Source of the DNA: a virus
Reading direction: 5' to 3' (one strand)
IMG/VR virus record: IMGVR_UViG_3300037809_000244
Coordinates: 1 to 32,325 of that record
DNA: 32,325 nucleotides
How positions within the stretch are numbered: the stretch's first letter is position 1; each line of letters starts with the position of its first letter. Both the position numbers and the translations under genes were made by a program. The notes under the pieces are model-generated. The model searched no databases and was not told where the DNA came from. It was given only the letters and a program-made list of their open reading frames with translations. Positions 16,433 to 25,300 of the stretch are shown here, one piece after another.

Positions 16433-17077
16433 ATGGGTTTTCTTGACAACACGGCCATAACAGTCGACGCTATCCTTACTAAAAAGGGTAGAGAACTGTT
16501 AGCTAAAGGCCAAAATGAATTTAACATAACAAAATTTGCATTAGGTGATGATGAAGTAGATTATACTCTATGGGATGTCACCCACCCAAATGGAACTGAT
16601 TATTACGGTAGTGTAATTGAAAACATGCCTTTACTTGAAGCTTCTCCTGATGAGACTCAAGTAATGAGATATAAATTAGTAACTATGCCAAAAACAACGG
16701 CAAGGATGCCTATATTAGAGTTACCATCACCGTCATTAGCGTTTAATGGGGACGGAATCACTCAAACTATTACACCTAACACTAGGAATGCGTCAGATGC
16801 TAATGGCGGATACACTTTCATTCTACACAATTCAGATCTTGCGAGAATGATTCCGGTATCTGGAGCTTCTGTTGAAACGGGTGCTACTATTCCATTCTTC
16901 CTAAGTGATGCTGATTCTAAATCTACAATAACAGTAACTGCGTCATCTGTGAATTTAATTTCTAAGGTGGTTACTGTTGCTACAACAACACAGTTAACTG
17001 TAGTGGGTAATGAGACGGGTGCGACTTATACAATACAAGTAACAGTCAACCCATCACCATCATCTATTTCAGTGTAA
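16433..17077 (+). CDS. Conserved tail/fibre-region protein, 214 aa
   Basis: The start has AGGAG seven bases upstream. The N-terminus MGFLDNTAITVDAILTKKGR followed by ELLAKGQNEFNITKFALGDD is a pattern I recognise from structural proteins of marine T4-like phages, where it precedes fibre genes. It goes on with VDYTLWDVTHPNGTDYYGS and a C-terminal Thr/Val-rich beta region (TVTASSVNLISKVVTVATTT) that resembles a small bacterial-Ig-like or beta-sandwich domain. No enzymatic motif is seen. The leader and ribosome-binding region are nearly the same as those of the giant fibre gene at 25808, suggesting shared timing. Confidence 0.75.
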   Translation: MGFLDNTAITVDAILTKKGRELLAKGQNEFNITKFALGDDEVDYTLWDVTHPNGTDYYGSVIENMPLLEASPDETQVMRYKLVTMPKTTARMPILELPSPSLAFNGDGITQTITPNTRNASDANGGYTFILHNSDLARMIPVSGASVETGATIPFFLSDADSKSTITVTASSVNLISKVVTVATTTQLTVVGNETGATYTIQVTVNPSPSSISV

Positions 17078-17087
17078 GGGGATAAAA

Positions 17088-18236
17088 ATGTCAAATAATA
17101 AAAAACTAATTTGGGGTGGGGTTGATAAAACACCTATTCCTAAAATGATTGACTTCGATTTTAGTAACTTTCAATTACCACCGGGCGGCTTTTCTCTGTC
17201 ACCACCAACATCACCTTCAGTATATACTATATTTGATCAGAATAACGATGTTGTTGAAAATATGCAACAGACTGTGTCTTCAGGGATGTGGACTGGTGGT
17301 AGTGGTACACTCTCATCATTTTACACTTCATCAACACAAAGTGGTAGTAATGGGGAATATTATTACAACGTATATCAAGCTAATTACACATCAGCTAGCG
17401 CTGAAGTTCAATTCTCAGTTTCATATGGTCATTTAAATGGAAGTGGTTCTGAAGGTGGTATTGGTGATTCATCAGGTAATAGAGCATCAGCTGCTATATA
17501 TAGACAGATGAGGAATATGTTATTAGGCCCTAACGATAATCAATTCACATTTGCTCCTAGTAAAGATAAAGATCAATTTTACATGATGTCTATCAACAGG
17601 TCCAGATTACGTGAAAAGATGGATCCGGGGAATTGGGAACTTACTTTGACTAAAGGTGCTAAGACTATACATCTTATAGATGATAGTGGTGCTACAACTA
17701 ACCCATCAGTTAATAGTGGTGGTCGTGTTTTTAACATAGTTAGTGGTTCAATATCGACAGGCACCGCTGTTTATGAAACTACAGCAGCGAATGAAACTGT
17801 AACTGGTGCTCCGGGTTTATTTTACCCAGATTTAGGTATCATGATACTGAATGCTGATTGGTTAGACGGCTCTGGAAATCTAGCGTTAGCCACAGTAACG
17901 GGCTCTGATACTAATAATAATAATAGTGGTCGTATGTTTGATGCTATAGATGACGGCGTTGAATTCATAGCACGTAGGGAAGAAAATATAAACTCTACTC
18001 ATTATTTTTGTAGAGCTAATAATAAGAAATATAATTTTAGCACCAACCCTACATTTTTTACAGGGTCGGATGGTTCATTTACTAATACGTCATTTTTTAA
18101 AGATCCTAAAACGTACATTACTACAGTTGGATTATATAACAATAGTAATGAATTATTAGCGGTAGCTAAACTAAGTAAACCGTTATTGAAATCATATTCT
18201 CGTGAGGCTATAATCAAAATTAAGCTTGACTTTTAA
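17088..18236 (+). CDS. Tail/fibre-region structural protein, 382 aa
   Basis: An AGGGGAT precedes the ATG. The protein is Ser/Gly/Tyr-rich with NRASAAIYRQMRNMLLGPND in the middle and FYMMSINRSRLREKMDPGNW, suggesting a structured core. The C-terminus TTVGLYNNSNELLAVAKLSK followed by PLLKSYSREAIIKIKLDF is a module shared with the next gene (VTSVGLYNDSNQLLAIGKLA followed by QP...VVRFDI). The two proteins therefore appear to be homologous at least at the C-terminus and may form a hetero-oligomeric part of the tail. There is no signal sequence. Virion localisation is inferred. Confidence 0.72.
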   Translation: MSNNKKLIWGGVDKTPIPKMIDFDFSNFQLPPGGFSLSPPTSPSVYTIFDQNNDVVENMQQTVSSGMWTGGSGTLSSFYTSSTQSGSNGEYYYNVYQANYTSASAEVQFSVSYGHLNGSGSEGGIGDSSGNRASAAIYRQMRNMLLGPNDNQFTFAPSKDKDQFYMMSINRSRLREKMDPGNWELTLTKGAKTIHLIDDSGATTNPSVNSGGRVFNIVSGSISTGTAVYETTAANETVTGAPGLFYPDLGIMILNADWLDGSGNLALATVTGSDTNNNNSGRMFDAIDDGVEFIARREENINSTHYFCRANNKKYNFSTNPTFFTGSDGSFTNTSFFKDPKTYITTVGLYNNSNELLAVAKLSKPLLKSYSREAIIKIKLDF

Positions 18237-18251
18237 TATCGGATAAATATC

Positions 18252-19262
18252 ATGTTCAAAACTTTGAACCCAAACGATGTTTCGATAAAATCATTTAAAG
18301 TATATAAATCTTTTAATTTTACTCAGGCTGATAGCGGCAGTAGTGTTTTTGGGCTAGAGGGTATTAGTGGAAGCTTATATGCGTTCGAGTTATCATCGTC
18401 ACCTTCAAGATCATTCACTAAAGACACTGCTCCTTACTCACAATCGTTTTATAGTGAGCCATTATACTATGAAATCAAACGATTATATTACACTACATCA
18501 GATCAGCCTTTTAATTCATTTGGTGGTAATAATACTAAAAAAGAACTTAGGCAGTTACATAATAAATTCACTTTACTCACTATACCTCAAGAATTTGTAG
18601 GTGAAGGTATTAAACCTGGATCAATTCAAATTACAGATAATAGTGGGCCTACTACTTTAGATTTAAGGGATGATGGAAACGGTAATGTATATGATTATCA
18701 ATACTCATCAAGCTTTGCTGCATATTCAAGTGGTGCATTTGCAGATACAGATACATTAACTGCTGAAGGAAGTGGCAGTGTTATAGGTAATGCTTTTTAT
18801 CAACACGGGTTAGTCACTATAACAGATACAGGTTCTATGTACGCATCATGTAGTTTAGGTGATGGGGCAGATGGCTTTGAGGTTGATTTTAAATCAACTA
18901 TGACATTAAATGAATATGAATATACATGTTTAATAGGTCCTAATGAATTTAATTTTTCTAAAAATATAAGTGTCACTCAAGATCGTAGTGGAAGTATTAG
19001 TATAGCGAATGTAACGAGTGATATCTCAAAGTTTTTCCCACCAGGTGACAATCCAGGAGAAGGTACTGGTTCATTTTCATCAACATATTCAGCAACTGAG
19101 TATTTAATAGGGGAAGCTACACATTCAGATTTTAGTACGTACGTTACATCAGTCGGTTTATATAACGACTCTAATCAATTATTAGCTATAGGTAAACTAG
19201 CTCAGCCCATAAAAAACGACCCTGAATTAGCATTAGGAATAGTTGTTCGATTTGATATATAA
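18252..19262 (+). CDS. Tail/fibre-region structural protein, 336 aa, related to upstream gene
   Basis: The ATG follows CGGAT with 15 bases between genes. The protein is beta-rich (SFNFTQADSGSSVFGLEGIS, LGDGADGFEVDFKSTMTLNE) and ends with the same GLYN-SN-LLA--KL--P module as the 17088 gene. The middle has QLHNKFTLLTIPQEFVGEGI and KPGSIQITD, a motif typical of repeated tail proteins. A stem-loop region and the next promoter-like element follow it, so it probably ends the structural transcription unit. Confidence 0.72.
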   Translation: MFKTLNPNDVSIKSFKVYKSFNFTQADSGSSVFGLEGISGSLYAFELSSSPSRSFTKDTAPYSQSFYSEPLYYEIKRLYYTTSDQPFNSFGGNNTKKELRQLHNKFTLLTIPQEFVGEGIKPGSIQITDNSGPTTLDLRDDGNGNVYDYQYSSSFAAYSSGAFADTDTLTAEGSGSVIGNAFYQHGLVTITDTGSMYASCSLGDGADGFEVDFKSTMTLNEYEYTCLIGPNEFNFSKNISVTQDRSGSISIANVTSDISKFFPPGDNPGEGTGSFSSTYSATEYLIGEATHSDFSTYVTSVGLYNDSNQLLAIGKLAQPIKNDPELALGIVVRFDI

Positions 19263-19266
19263 ATAA

Positions 19267-19297
19267 GTGCATTTTATCATTATATGAGATAAAACAC
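19267..19297 (+). terminator. Stem-loop after structural operon, possible weak terminator
   Basis: GTG...TTTTATC (19267-19278) and GATAAAACAC (19288-19297) form a hairpin with a 9-base loop, just after the stop of the 336-aa gene. No U-run follows (the next bases are TAATATATATT), so termination efficiency is doubtful. It could instead be a transcript 3' end stabiliser. Confidence 0.4.
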
Positions 19298-19306
19298 TAA
19301 TATATA

Positions 19307-19320
19307 TTATATTTATATAA
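19307..19320 (+). promoter_or_regulatory. Putative late promoter element
   Basis: TTATATTTATATAA carries octamer TATTTATA at 19310-19317, 25 bases before the GTG start at 19343. Position and sequence match the other intergenic copies of this element. Confidence 0.5.
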
Positions 19321-19342
19321 TACAACTTAACGGGAGAATATA

Positions 19343-19690
19343 GTGAACGACCAAACGCTTAGCCTTGTCGAGCGAATGACAGGTCAATATGGTTGGTTAT
19401 TTTTAGTGGGTATAATTACTCTTATCTTTCAAAATACCATAAGAGAAATAGTAGACGGGCTAATGGTCTTTTTAGGAAACGATTACAATGAAGATGATGT
19501 TGTAGACGTTGACGGTGAACCTGGAAGAATAGTGCGAGTGGGTATATGGAAAACTGTATTTTTTATATATCACCTAAAAGATGGGTCGGTAGTAGGAGGC
19601 TCTAAATTAGTAGTAGCTAATTCAAAATTAAAGGATTTGAAGATAGAAAAGCCATTAGCTAATTTAGACTTATCAAAATACAAAAAATAA
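19343..19690 (+). CDS. Minimal MscS-like membrane protein (TM3 plus beta-domain), copy 1
   Basis: The start is GTG 19343 with GGGAG six bases upstream. The 115-aa protein has one hydrophobic helix (residues 17-44, YGWLFLVGIITLIFQNTIRE and DGLMVFLG) followed by a small beta-domain: YNEDDVVDVDGEPGRIVRVG (48-67), WKTVFFIYHLKDGSVVGGSK and LVVANSKLKDLKIEKPL. This order matches the pore-lining TM3 and Sm-like beta-domain of MscS channels (compare [20 protein letters not shown], then F--GEYVDLGGVAGTVLSVQ in E. coli). TM1, TM2 and the C-terminal alpha/beta cage are missing. It could assemble into a small pore or serve as a regulatory partner. Inferred roles are a holin-like or osmotic-control function. 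An unrelated Sm-fold membrane protein is the main alternative. A paralogue lies 360 bases downstream. Confidence 0.62.
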   Translation: MNDQTLSLVERMTGQYGWLFLVGIITLIFQNTIREIVDGLMVFLGNDYNEDDVVDVDGEPGRIVRVGIWKTVFFIYHLKDGSVVGGSKLVVANSKLKDLKIEKPLANLDLSKYKK

Positions 19691-19713
19691 TTTATTTATA
19701 TATTTATATTATT
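19691..19713 (+). promoter_or_regulatory. Putative late promoter element (two overlapping octamers)
   Basis: TTTATTTATATATTTATATT contains TATTTATA twice (19693-19700 and 19701-19708), directly after the first mini-MscS gene and 35 bases before the ATG at 19744. Confidence 0.45.
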
Positions 19714-19743
19714 AAGAACTATTAAATAGGGGTGTAAATTAAA

Positions 19744-19962
19744 ATGAAAAAATCAGAATTAGTTCAGATAATTAGAAACGAATTAAAAAATCTTAGTGAA
19801 CGAGTTGCTAGCCCAATGTCTTACAAACTTAGAGATGCTCAAGATGCTATTGAGTATATGATTGAGCAAGGACCTCTTGAAGATGAAGATGTATACTCTA
19901 AACCAGGTGATGCTATGAAACATTTATCTATAGCTCAAAAAGCACTTAGTAAAATAAAATGA
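19744..19962 (+). CDS. Small helical protein, 72 aa, unknown
   Basis: A GGGGTG lies upstream of the ATG. The protein starts MKKSELVQIIRNELKNLSER, then helix-rich sequence (SYKLRDAQDAIEYMIEQGPL, KHLSIAQKALSKIK). No membrane segment or motif is recognised. Its N-terminus is like that of the 6761 gene (MKKNDFIKIIEAIV), possibly a recurring capsid, tail or scaffold-targeting start. Its stop overlaps the next small ORF as ATGA. It lies between the two mini-MscS paralogues, so it may work with them. Confidence 0.65.
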   Translation: MKKSELVQIIRNELKNLSERVASPMSYKLRDAQDAIEYMIEQGPLEDEDVYSKPGDAMKHLSIAQKALSKIK

Positions 19963-20051
19963 AAAAAAATAATATGGGTGGTGTTGTGAATGCCCCATCT
20001 AAAGAAATAAAAGATGAAATTGATGAAACTTTAGCTGACGACTTATTCTAA
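19959..20051 (+). CDS. 30-aa ORF coupled between neighbours
   Basis: ATG 19959 overlaps the upstream stop (ATGA), and the final A of its TAA is the first base of the next ATG. The product is MKKNNMGGVVNAPSKEIKDE followed by IDETLADDLF: a short acidic-tailed peptide. The double overlap is the only real support, because there is no separate ribosome binding site. It may serve to carry ribosomes to the second mini-MscS gene. Confidence 0.45.
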   Translation: MKKNNMGGVVNAPSKEIKDEIDETLADDLF

Positions 20052-20380
20052 TGGATCATAATTCAGTGCAGCTTTTAATTGAAAATTTAGCAGGGAGATA
20101 TGGTTGGCTATTTATAGCAGCTATATCAGCATTATTTTTTAAAAATATGATAAATAACACATTTGCAGGTGTTATGTTTTTATTAGGAAGTGATTTTGAT
20201 GTGGATGATGTAGTGTATATAGGTGGTGTGAAAAAAGCAAGAATAGTTAGACAAACTTTATTTAAAACTGTATTCCATTTAATTGATACTGATAGAAAAT
20301 TGATTATACCTAATACATCTCTGTATGGATTAAAGTTAGAGAAGGTACTACCTGGATCTAAAAACGGAACTGAATTATAA
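20051..20380 (+). CDS. Minimal MscS-like membrane protein, copy 2
   Basis: This 109-aa paralogue of the 19343 product shares the start of the TM segment (G-YGWLF) and the same order: a hydrophobic helix (17-46, YGWLFIAAISALFFKNMINN then TFAGVMFLLG), FDVDDVVYIGGVKKARIVRQ, FKTVFHLIDTDRKLIIPNTS and LYGLKLEKVL. The IIPNTSL motif is the IPN(S/T) hallmark of the MscS beta-domain, which makes this copy the stronger family match. Other MscS transmembrane helices and the C-terminal domain are absent. Both genes lie in a late-type block after the tail genes, where T4-type phages can carry lysis functions. It is coupled to the upstream 30-aa ORF and to the downstream peptidase-like gene (TAATG). Confidence 0.68.
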   Translation: MDHNSVQLLIENLAGRYGWLFIAAISALFFKNMINNTFAGVMFLLGSDFDVDDVVYIGGVKKARIVRQTLFKTVFHLIDTDRKLIIPNTSLYGLKLEKVLPGSKNGTEL

Positions 20381-20781
20381 TGGCATCTCTAAAAGAAATG
20401 TATATGCTATATGAACGTGTTGATTATATAGATATAGCTGAGGTAATTGTTAAGTTGTATAAACTCAAGTCTAAAGTAATAATATCTAGAGGATCAAATA
20501 AAGCTGAATATAATATGGACACTGATACTATCATTATTAGACCGTCATATAAGTCAATTAAGGATTTCATTATAACAGTATTACATGAGATAAACCATGC
20601 AATGGATGCTTCGAAGCTGGGTAAGTCTAAGTATAAAAGAGCATACGAATTAGCTGGATCATATGCTATAGCTGATGGTGGCGACTTCCACGATGATAAT
20701 AAGTTTGAAAAAAAAGCTGAAAAGTGGGCACATTCAGAATTTAAAAAACAATATATATCAGATCTTATAAAAAAACTTTGA
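20380..20781 (+). CDS. Putative zinc metallopeptidase (HExxH)
   Basis: This 133-aa protein contains ITVLHEINHAMDA, an HEINH zinc-binding motif, with a later FEKKAEKWA helix that could supply the third ligand (E), as in ImmA/IrrE-type peptidases. The central region (DTIIIRPSYKSIKDFIITVL) is beta-alpha. Substrate and role are unknown: it could process a phage protein, or act in cleavage of a repressor or envelope factor. The start overlaps the stop of the second mini-MscS gene. No signal peptide is present. Confidence 0.6.
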   Translation: MASLKEMYMLYERVDYIDIAEVIVKLYKLKSKVIISRGSNKAEYNMDTDTIIIRPSYKSIKDFIITVLHEINHAMDASKLGKSKYKRAYELAGSYAIADGGDFHDDNKFEKKAEKWAHSEFKKQYISDLIKKL

Positions 20782-20809
20782 TTGTTTTTAAAAAACTCTG
20801 ATATATATT
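20778..20809 (+). promoter_or_regulatory. Possible sigma70-type promoter for replication/recombination genes
   Basis: TTGATT (20778-20783) and TATATA (20802-20807) are separated by 18 bases, overlapping the end of the peptidase-like gene. It is the best sigma70-like pair in the gap before the nuclease gene, but in DNA this AT-rich such pairs arise easily and the spacing is one base over ideal. Confidence 0.25.
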
Positions 20810-21075
20810 ATTGTAGTCAGTACTGCGAATACAAAATAGGTTTTAACTAAAATGTTTTAATATAACTTTTAGTCTGAAATTAGTGTACCTATTACATATA
20901 TTCATCTGTGCTGATTACTAATTAAATAATAATAATTAACTATTAAATAATAATAATTAACTATTAAATAATAATAATTAACTATTAAATAATAATAATT
21001 AACTATTAAATAATAATAATTAATAATTAACTAATTATATAGTAGTATTAATAATAATACAAATAAGTTATTTAT
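20782..21075. other. Non-coding AT-rich region between late and replication blocks
   Basis: No convincing ORF, tRNA or intrinsic terminator is visible in these 294 bases. The left half has a 7-bp stem (ACTAAAA 20846-20852 with TTTTAGT 20867-20873) around a 14-base loop. The right half is the 21-bp tandem repeat array listed separately. The location between the tail/small-protein block and the primase/recombination block makes it a candidate replication start or control region. Confidence 0.6.
20921..21025. repeat. 21-bp AT-only tandem repeat array (four perfect copies plus a near-perfect one)
   Basis: Units of 21 bases begin at 20921, 20942, 20963, 20984 and 21005. The first four are identical and the fifth differs only at its last two bases. 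Each unit is nearly all A and T, with one C, and contains AATAATAATAATTAA. The array ends in further AT-rich sequence about 50 bases before the nuclease gene. A 21-bp period is two helical turns, so the A-tracts repeat on one face of the helix. The layout suits an origin iteron, a DNA-unwinding element or a bent protein-binding site. Confidence 0.9.
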
Positions 21076-21423
21076 ATGAAAACTTCAAGTGCTAAAGCTA
21101 AAGGTCGAAGACTCCAACAGAATGTCAGAGATATATTACTAGAAACATTCTCAGATCAATTAGAGCCAGATGATATCCGTTCAACATCCATGGGTGTATC
21201 GGGTGAAGATCTGCAACTATCACCCTCAGCTAGAAAATTAATCCCATACTCTTGGGAAATGAAAAATCAACAAAAACTCAATATATGGGATTCGTTAGAT
21301 CAAGCTGATGCTAATAGTGGATCATATACTCCAGTATTAGTATTCAAACGCAATAGGACTAAAACATATGCTGTAATAGAGCTTTCAGAATTTGTTAAGT
21401 TAATAAAGGATAATAGTGGATAA
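21076..21423 (+). CDS. Putative PD-(D/E)XK nuclease (Holliday-junction resolvase-like)
   Basis: This 115-aa protein has the arrangement of small PD-(D/E)XK enzymes: a basic start (SSAKAKGRRLQQNVRDILLE), then RSTSMGVSGEDLQLSPSARK with a candidate acidic residue in GED, then SWEMKNQQ giving the E-x-K. VLVFKRNRTKTYAVIELSEF completes the core. Related phage enzymes cut branched DNA or process ends. Proximity to the primase and fused Mre11-Rad50 genes supports a recombination or repair role. The upstream ribosome binding site is weak. The stop is two bases before the GTG start of the primase. Confidence 0.65.
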   Translation: MKTSSAKAKGRRLQQNVRDILLETFSDQLEPDDIRSTSMGVSGEDLQLSPSARKLIPYSWEMKNQQKLNIWDSLDQADANSGSYTPVLVFKRNRTKTYAVIELSEFVKLIKDNSG

Positions 21424-21425
21424 TA

Positions 21426-22373
21426 GTGGATAAACTAGTTTATTTGTTAAATAGGGTTATAGGTAATTCCGGTAAAAAACTTAGAAAGGCTGATGAACGT
21501 ATATGGAATTGCCCATTCTGCTCCCACCACAAACCCAAACTGCAGATTAATTTGAAATCATATAATTGGCATTGTTGGGTATGTAATGTAAAGGGTAGAT
21601 CATTTTTTCAATTGTTTAAAAAACTAAATACATCAGTTGAAAATTTCAATGAGCTTAAAGAATTAACGGGCACGTCAATATATGAATATTGTGGCGATAA
21701 ATTAAAATCAGATAATATACAACTACCACCTGAATATACACCCATACTATATGAAAACAGCGGCCCTGTATTTAACAGAGCTAGTTCATATCTAAAATCA
21801 AGGGGAATAACGCACAGTGATATACTAAAGTATAATATAGGGTACTGTGAAACCGGAGTTTATTCTAATAGAATTATAATACCATCATATGATGATACAG
21901 GTAATTTAAACTACTTTATAAGCAGAGATTTTTATGATAGCAGTATGAAGTATAAAAACCCAATAGGCTCTAAGGATGTTATCGGTTTAGAGTTATTTAT
22001 CAATTGGGATGAGCCTATAAAAATTGTTGAAGGCATTTTCGATGCGATAGCTATTAAGCGAAACGCTATACCGCTATTTGGTAAAACTATACTACCTAAA
22101 TTGAAGAAGAAGATAATAGAAAAAAAGGTTACAGACATCTACGTTTTATTAGATGAAGATGCTATAAACGACTCTATGAAAATGATCCAAGAGTTTATGG
22201 ATAATGGAATTAACGTGTACTTCACAAATCTCACTGGGGGTGACCCTAGCGATATAGGGTTTGCCAAAATCACCCAGTTAATATCAGATACACATAAGAT
22301 GAGTTTTTCAGATTTTATTAAGCAAAAGCTGGTCACTAAGACTAAAAATATATGGGATAATTTTTCAATTTGA
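21426..22373 (+). CDS. DNA primase, T4 gp61-like (zinc finger plus TOPRIM)
   Basis: The start is GTG 21426. The 315-aa protein is close to the 342 aa of T4 gp61. An N-terminal zinc finger CPFCSHHK (C29, C32) and WHCWVCNVKG (C50, C53) binds template DNA. A TOPRIM domain follows: IVEGIFDAIA (Glu202), and YVLLDEDA (Asp243 and Asp245) as the DxD motif. Primase synthesises RNA primers for lagging-strand replication, normally with a helicase, which is not in this window. An AAGGA lies about 15 bases upstream, and a direct repeat GATAATAGTG (21409-21418, 21419-21428) spans the junction with the nuclease gene. The stop overlaps the next start as TTGA. Confidence 0.85.
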   Translation: MDKLVYLLNRVIGNSGKKLRKADERIWNCPFCSHHKPKLQINLKSYNWHCWVCNVKGRSFFQLFKKLNTSVENFNELKELTGTSIYEYCGDKLKSDNIQLPPEYTPILYENSGPVFNRASSYLKSRGITHSDILKYNIGYCETGVYSNRIIIPSYDDTGNLNYFISRDFYDSSMKYKNPIGSKDVIGLELFINWDEPIKIVEGIFDAIAIKRNAIPLFGKTILPKLKKKIIEKKVTDIYVLLDEDAINDSMKMIQEFMDNGINVYFTNLTGGDPSDIGFAKITQLISDTHKMSFSDFIKQKLVTKTKNIWDNFSI

Positions 22374-25300
22374 AAAATACTAAAATAAAAGTTAAGTTTG
22401 ATAAGTTAACGCAGATATTTCATATTTCAGATATACATATTAGAAACTTAAAAAGACACAATGAGTATGAAGCTGTGTTTAGTCGTTTATATTCTAAGAT
22501 ATCATCACTCAACGACGGATCTAGTATAATATATGTGGGGGGCGATATAGTACATGCTAAAACGCAAATGTCTCCTGAACTGATACATCTCACATCTGAT
22601 TTTTTCAAAAGATTAGCAGACATATCACCCACATTAGTTCTTATGGGTAATCATGATTGTAATTTAAATAATAGAAGTAGAATGGATGCACTGTCTCCAA
22701 TAATAGAAAATTTAAATCACAAAAATTTACATTATATGAGAGATAGTGGAACCTTTGATGTAGCAGACACTACGTTTACAACATGGTCTGTTTTAGATAG
22801 TAGCGATGATTACATATCAGCTAGTGATGTAGTAGGAAAAACTAAAATTTTATTATTTCATGGTACTATAGATCACTCTAAAACTGATATGGGATTTGAA
22901 TTACCGTCAGATGTTAAGTTGTCAATGATGGATGGGTATGATATGGTATTATTAGGGGATATCCATAAAGCACAAACGTTGCAGCGATATTCAACTAAAT
23001 CTAAAATAAAAAAACCTATAGTGAGGTTTTGTGGAGATCTCATACAACAGAACCACGGTGAGTCTTTGAAAGGTCACGGAATGTCTGTGTGGGATGTTGA
23101 AGATAGATCATATAAGCATGTGGAGATACCTAACGATTATGGTTACTACACTATGGATATAGAAGATGGGGTAGTCCCTGATGTTGATGATGTACCTGAT
23201 AAGGCTAGAATGCGCATACGAGTATCTAATACTACTGAATCTGATTTAAAGAAAGCCTTAGCTATAATCCATAAAAGACACGGTATAAAGGATGTAGTTG
23301 TTAATCGCAATGGTAAGTTGATTGACAGGGTACGTGGAAGTTCTTTAGAAATAGGGGACGTATCAGATCCAAATTATCAATACGAGCTCATCGATGATTA
23401 TTTAAAACGAAATCATGTGTTAGATGATTCCATTCTATCTAAGATAAAGAATATAAATGAGGCAATGAATTCGGACTTACCAGATGGAGACGTGTCTAGA
23501 AATGTAAACTGGAAATTAAAGAAATTTGAGTTTTCTAATATGTTTTCATATGGTGATAATAATACAGTCGATTTTACACATATGATGGGCATTATGGGGT
23601 TATTCGCACAAAACGCTGCTGGTAAATCATCATTATTAGATGCGTTATCGTTCTGCTTATATGACACATCTTCCAGAGCATTTAAAGCAAGTAATGTATT
23701 GAATAATAAAAAAAATAATTTTGAATGTAAAGTTAATTTTGAAAGTGCGGGTGTTGATTATTATATTGAGCGAAAGGGTAAGAAGCTAAGTAATGGATCT
23801 GTAAAGGTAAATGTTAATTTCTACATGCGTGATGAATCTGGTGATGTTATTTCATTAAACGGAGATCAACGTAGAACTACCAATATAAACATTAAGAAAA
23901 TTATAGGAACGTTTGAGGATTTTATATTAACATCTATGTCACTCCAAAACAATAATACAGTTTTCATAGATAAGACTCAGAAAGAACGAAAGGAAATATT
24001 AGCTCAATTTATGGGCATAGGTGTATTTGATGATTTGTATAATAGGGCTATCGATGAAATATCAGATGTGTCTGCTGTTCTAAAAAACTTTAAACAAAAT
24101 GATTATGGTATTGAATTAGCAAATGTTGAAAGTGAGTTAGCATCTAAAGAATCCCACCACACGGAACTCAAATCTCAATACTTAACGTTAAAAGAGAAAA
24201 GGGTAATTATTGATGAAAAAATATTAGACCTCAACAAACGATTGAAGCCTATAGATGATTCTATATTAGACCTTGATGATTTAGAATCACAAAAAACTAT
24301 ATTGGTTGATGGTTTAGAATCCATAGACACCCAGCTTGGGGTGATATCGTCTACTAGAAATGAGAATATTATAAATGAAGATGAACTTAATATTAGAATA
24401 AATCAACACGTTAGTGATAATGTTAATAATTTATTTTTAGAATACAAGCAACACGAATTAGATAGAGCTGAAACTAAAATAGATATAGATAAATTAAAGA
24501 TAAACGTTAGAAATAAATTAGATAAGATAGAAAAGTTAGGTAATTTAGAGTATGATGATAATTGCGACTACTGTATGAATAACCCTTTTACCTTAGACGC
24601 TATAGATACAAAATCACAGTTAGATCACGATAAAGCGCTAGCATCTGAATATGTAGTTAAAATAGATAATCTGGATAGTATATTAGAATCTATGAAATGG
24701 GTACATCAAGCAAAAATCGACTTTGATACTTCAATTGAATCTATAAAGAATATAGAGATATCAAAAAACAAATTGGATTCGGAATCCACATTATGTATTG
24801 AGATGAAAAAAAACATAATACATCAGATATCATTAATAGAATCTAAGATATTAGACCACAATGAAAAGCAGAGTGATATTGAGTATAATGTAAACATCGA
24901 ACGTAACTTAGTAGCGTTAGAATTAGAAGTGGTTGATTTAAATGAAAGCATCGTAAGTGTGGATCTCAATATCAATGATGTGTATGGTGATGTTAAGGTG
25001 TTGGATTCTAAAAAAATATCAATATTAGAAACAATAGACAAAGTAACTGATCTTGAAGATAGATATGCTGCTTATGAATATTATTTAGACGCTATCAAGC
25101 GCGATGGTGTACCTTATGAACTTATAACAAAAGCATTACCTGCAATAGAAGGTGCTGTTAATGATATATTAGCTCAAATAGTAGACTTCTCTATTATATT
25201 GGAAATGGATGGTAAGAATATCAACACTTATATAGTGTATGATGATGATAACGTATGGCCGTTAGAGCTGAGTAGTGGTATGGAACGATTCGTATCATCA

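Noticed and set aside
20846-20873. Intrinsic terminator after the peptidase-like gene
   Set aside because: The 7-bp AT stem has a 14-base loop and no following U-run; it is as likely by chance in AT-rich DNA.
20921-21025. CRISPR array
   Set aside because: The 21-bp units are directly contiguous with no spacers and no cas genes nearby.
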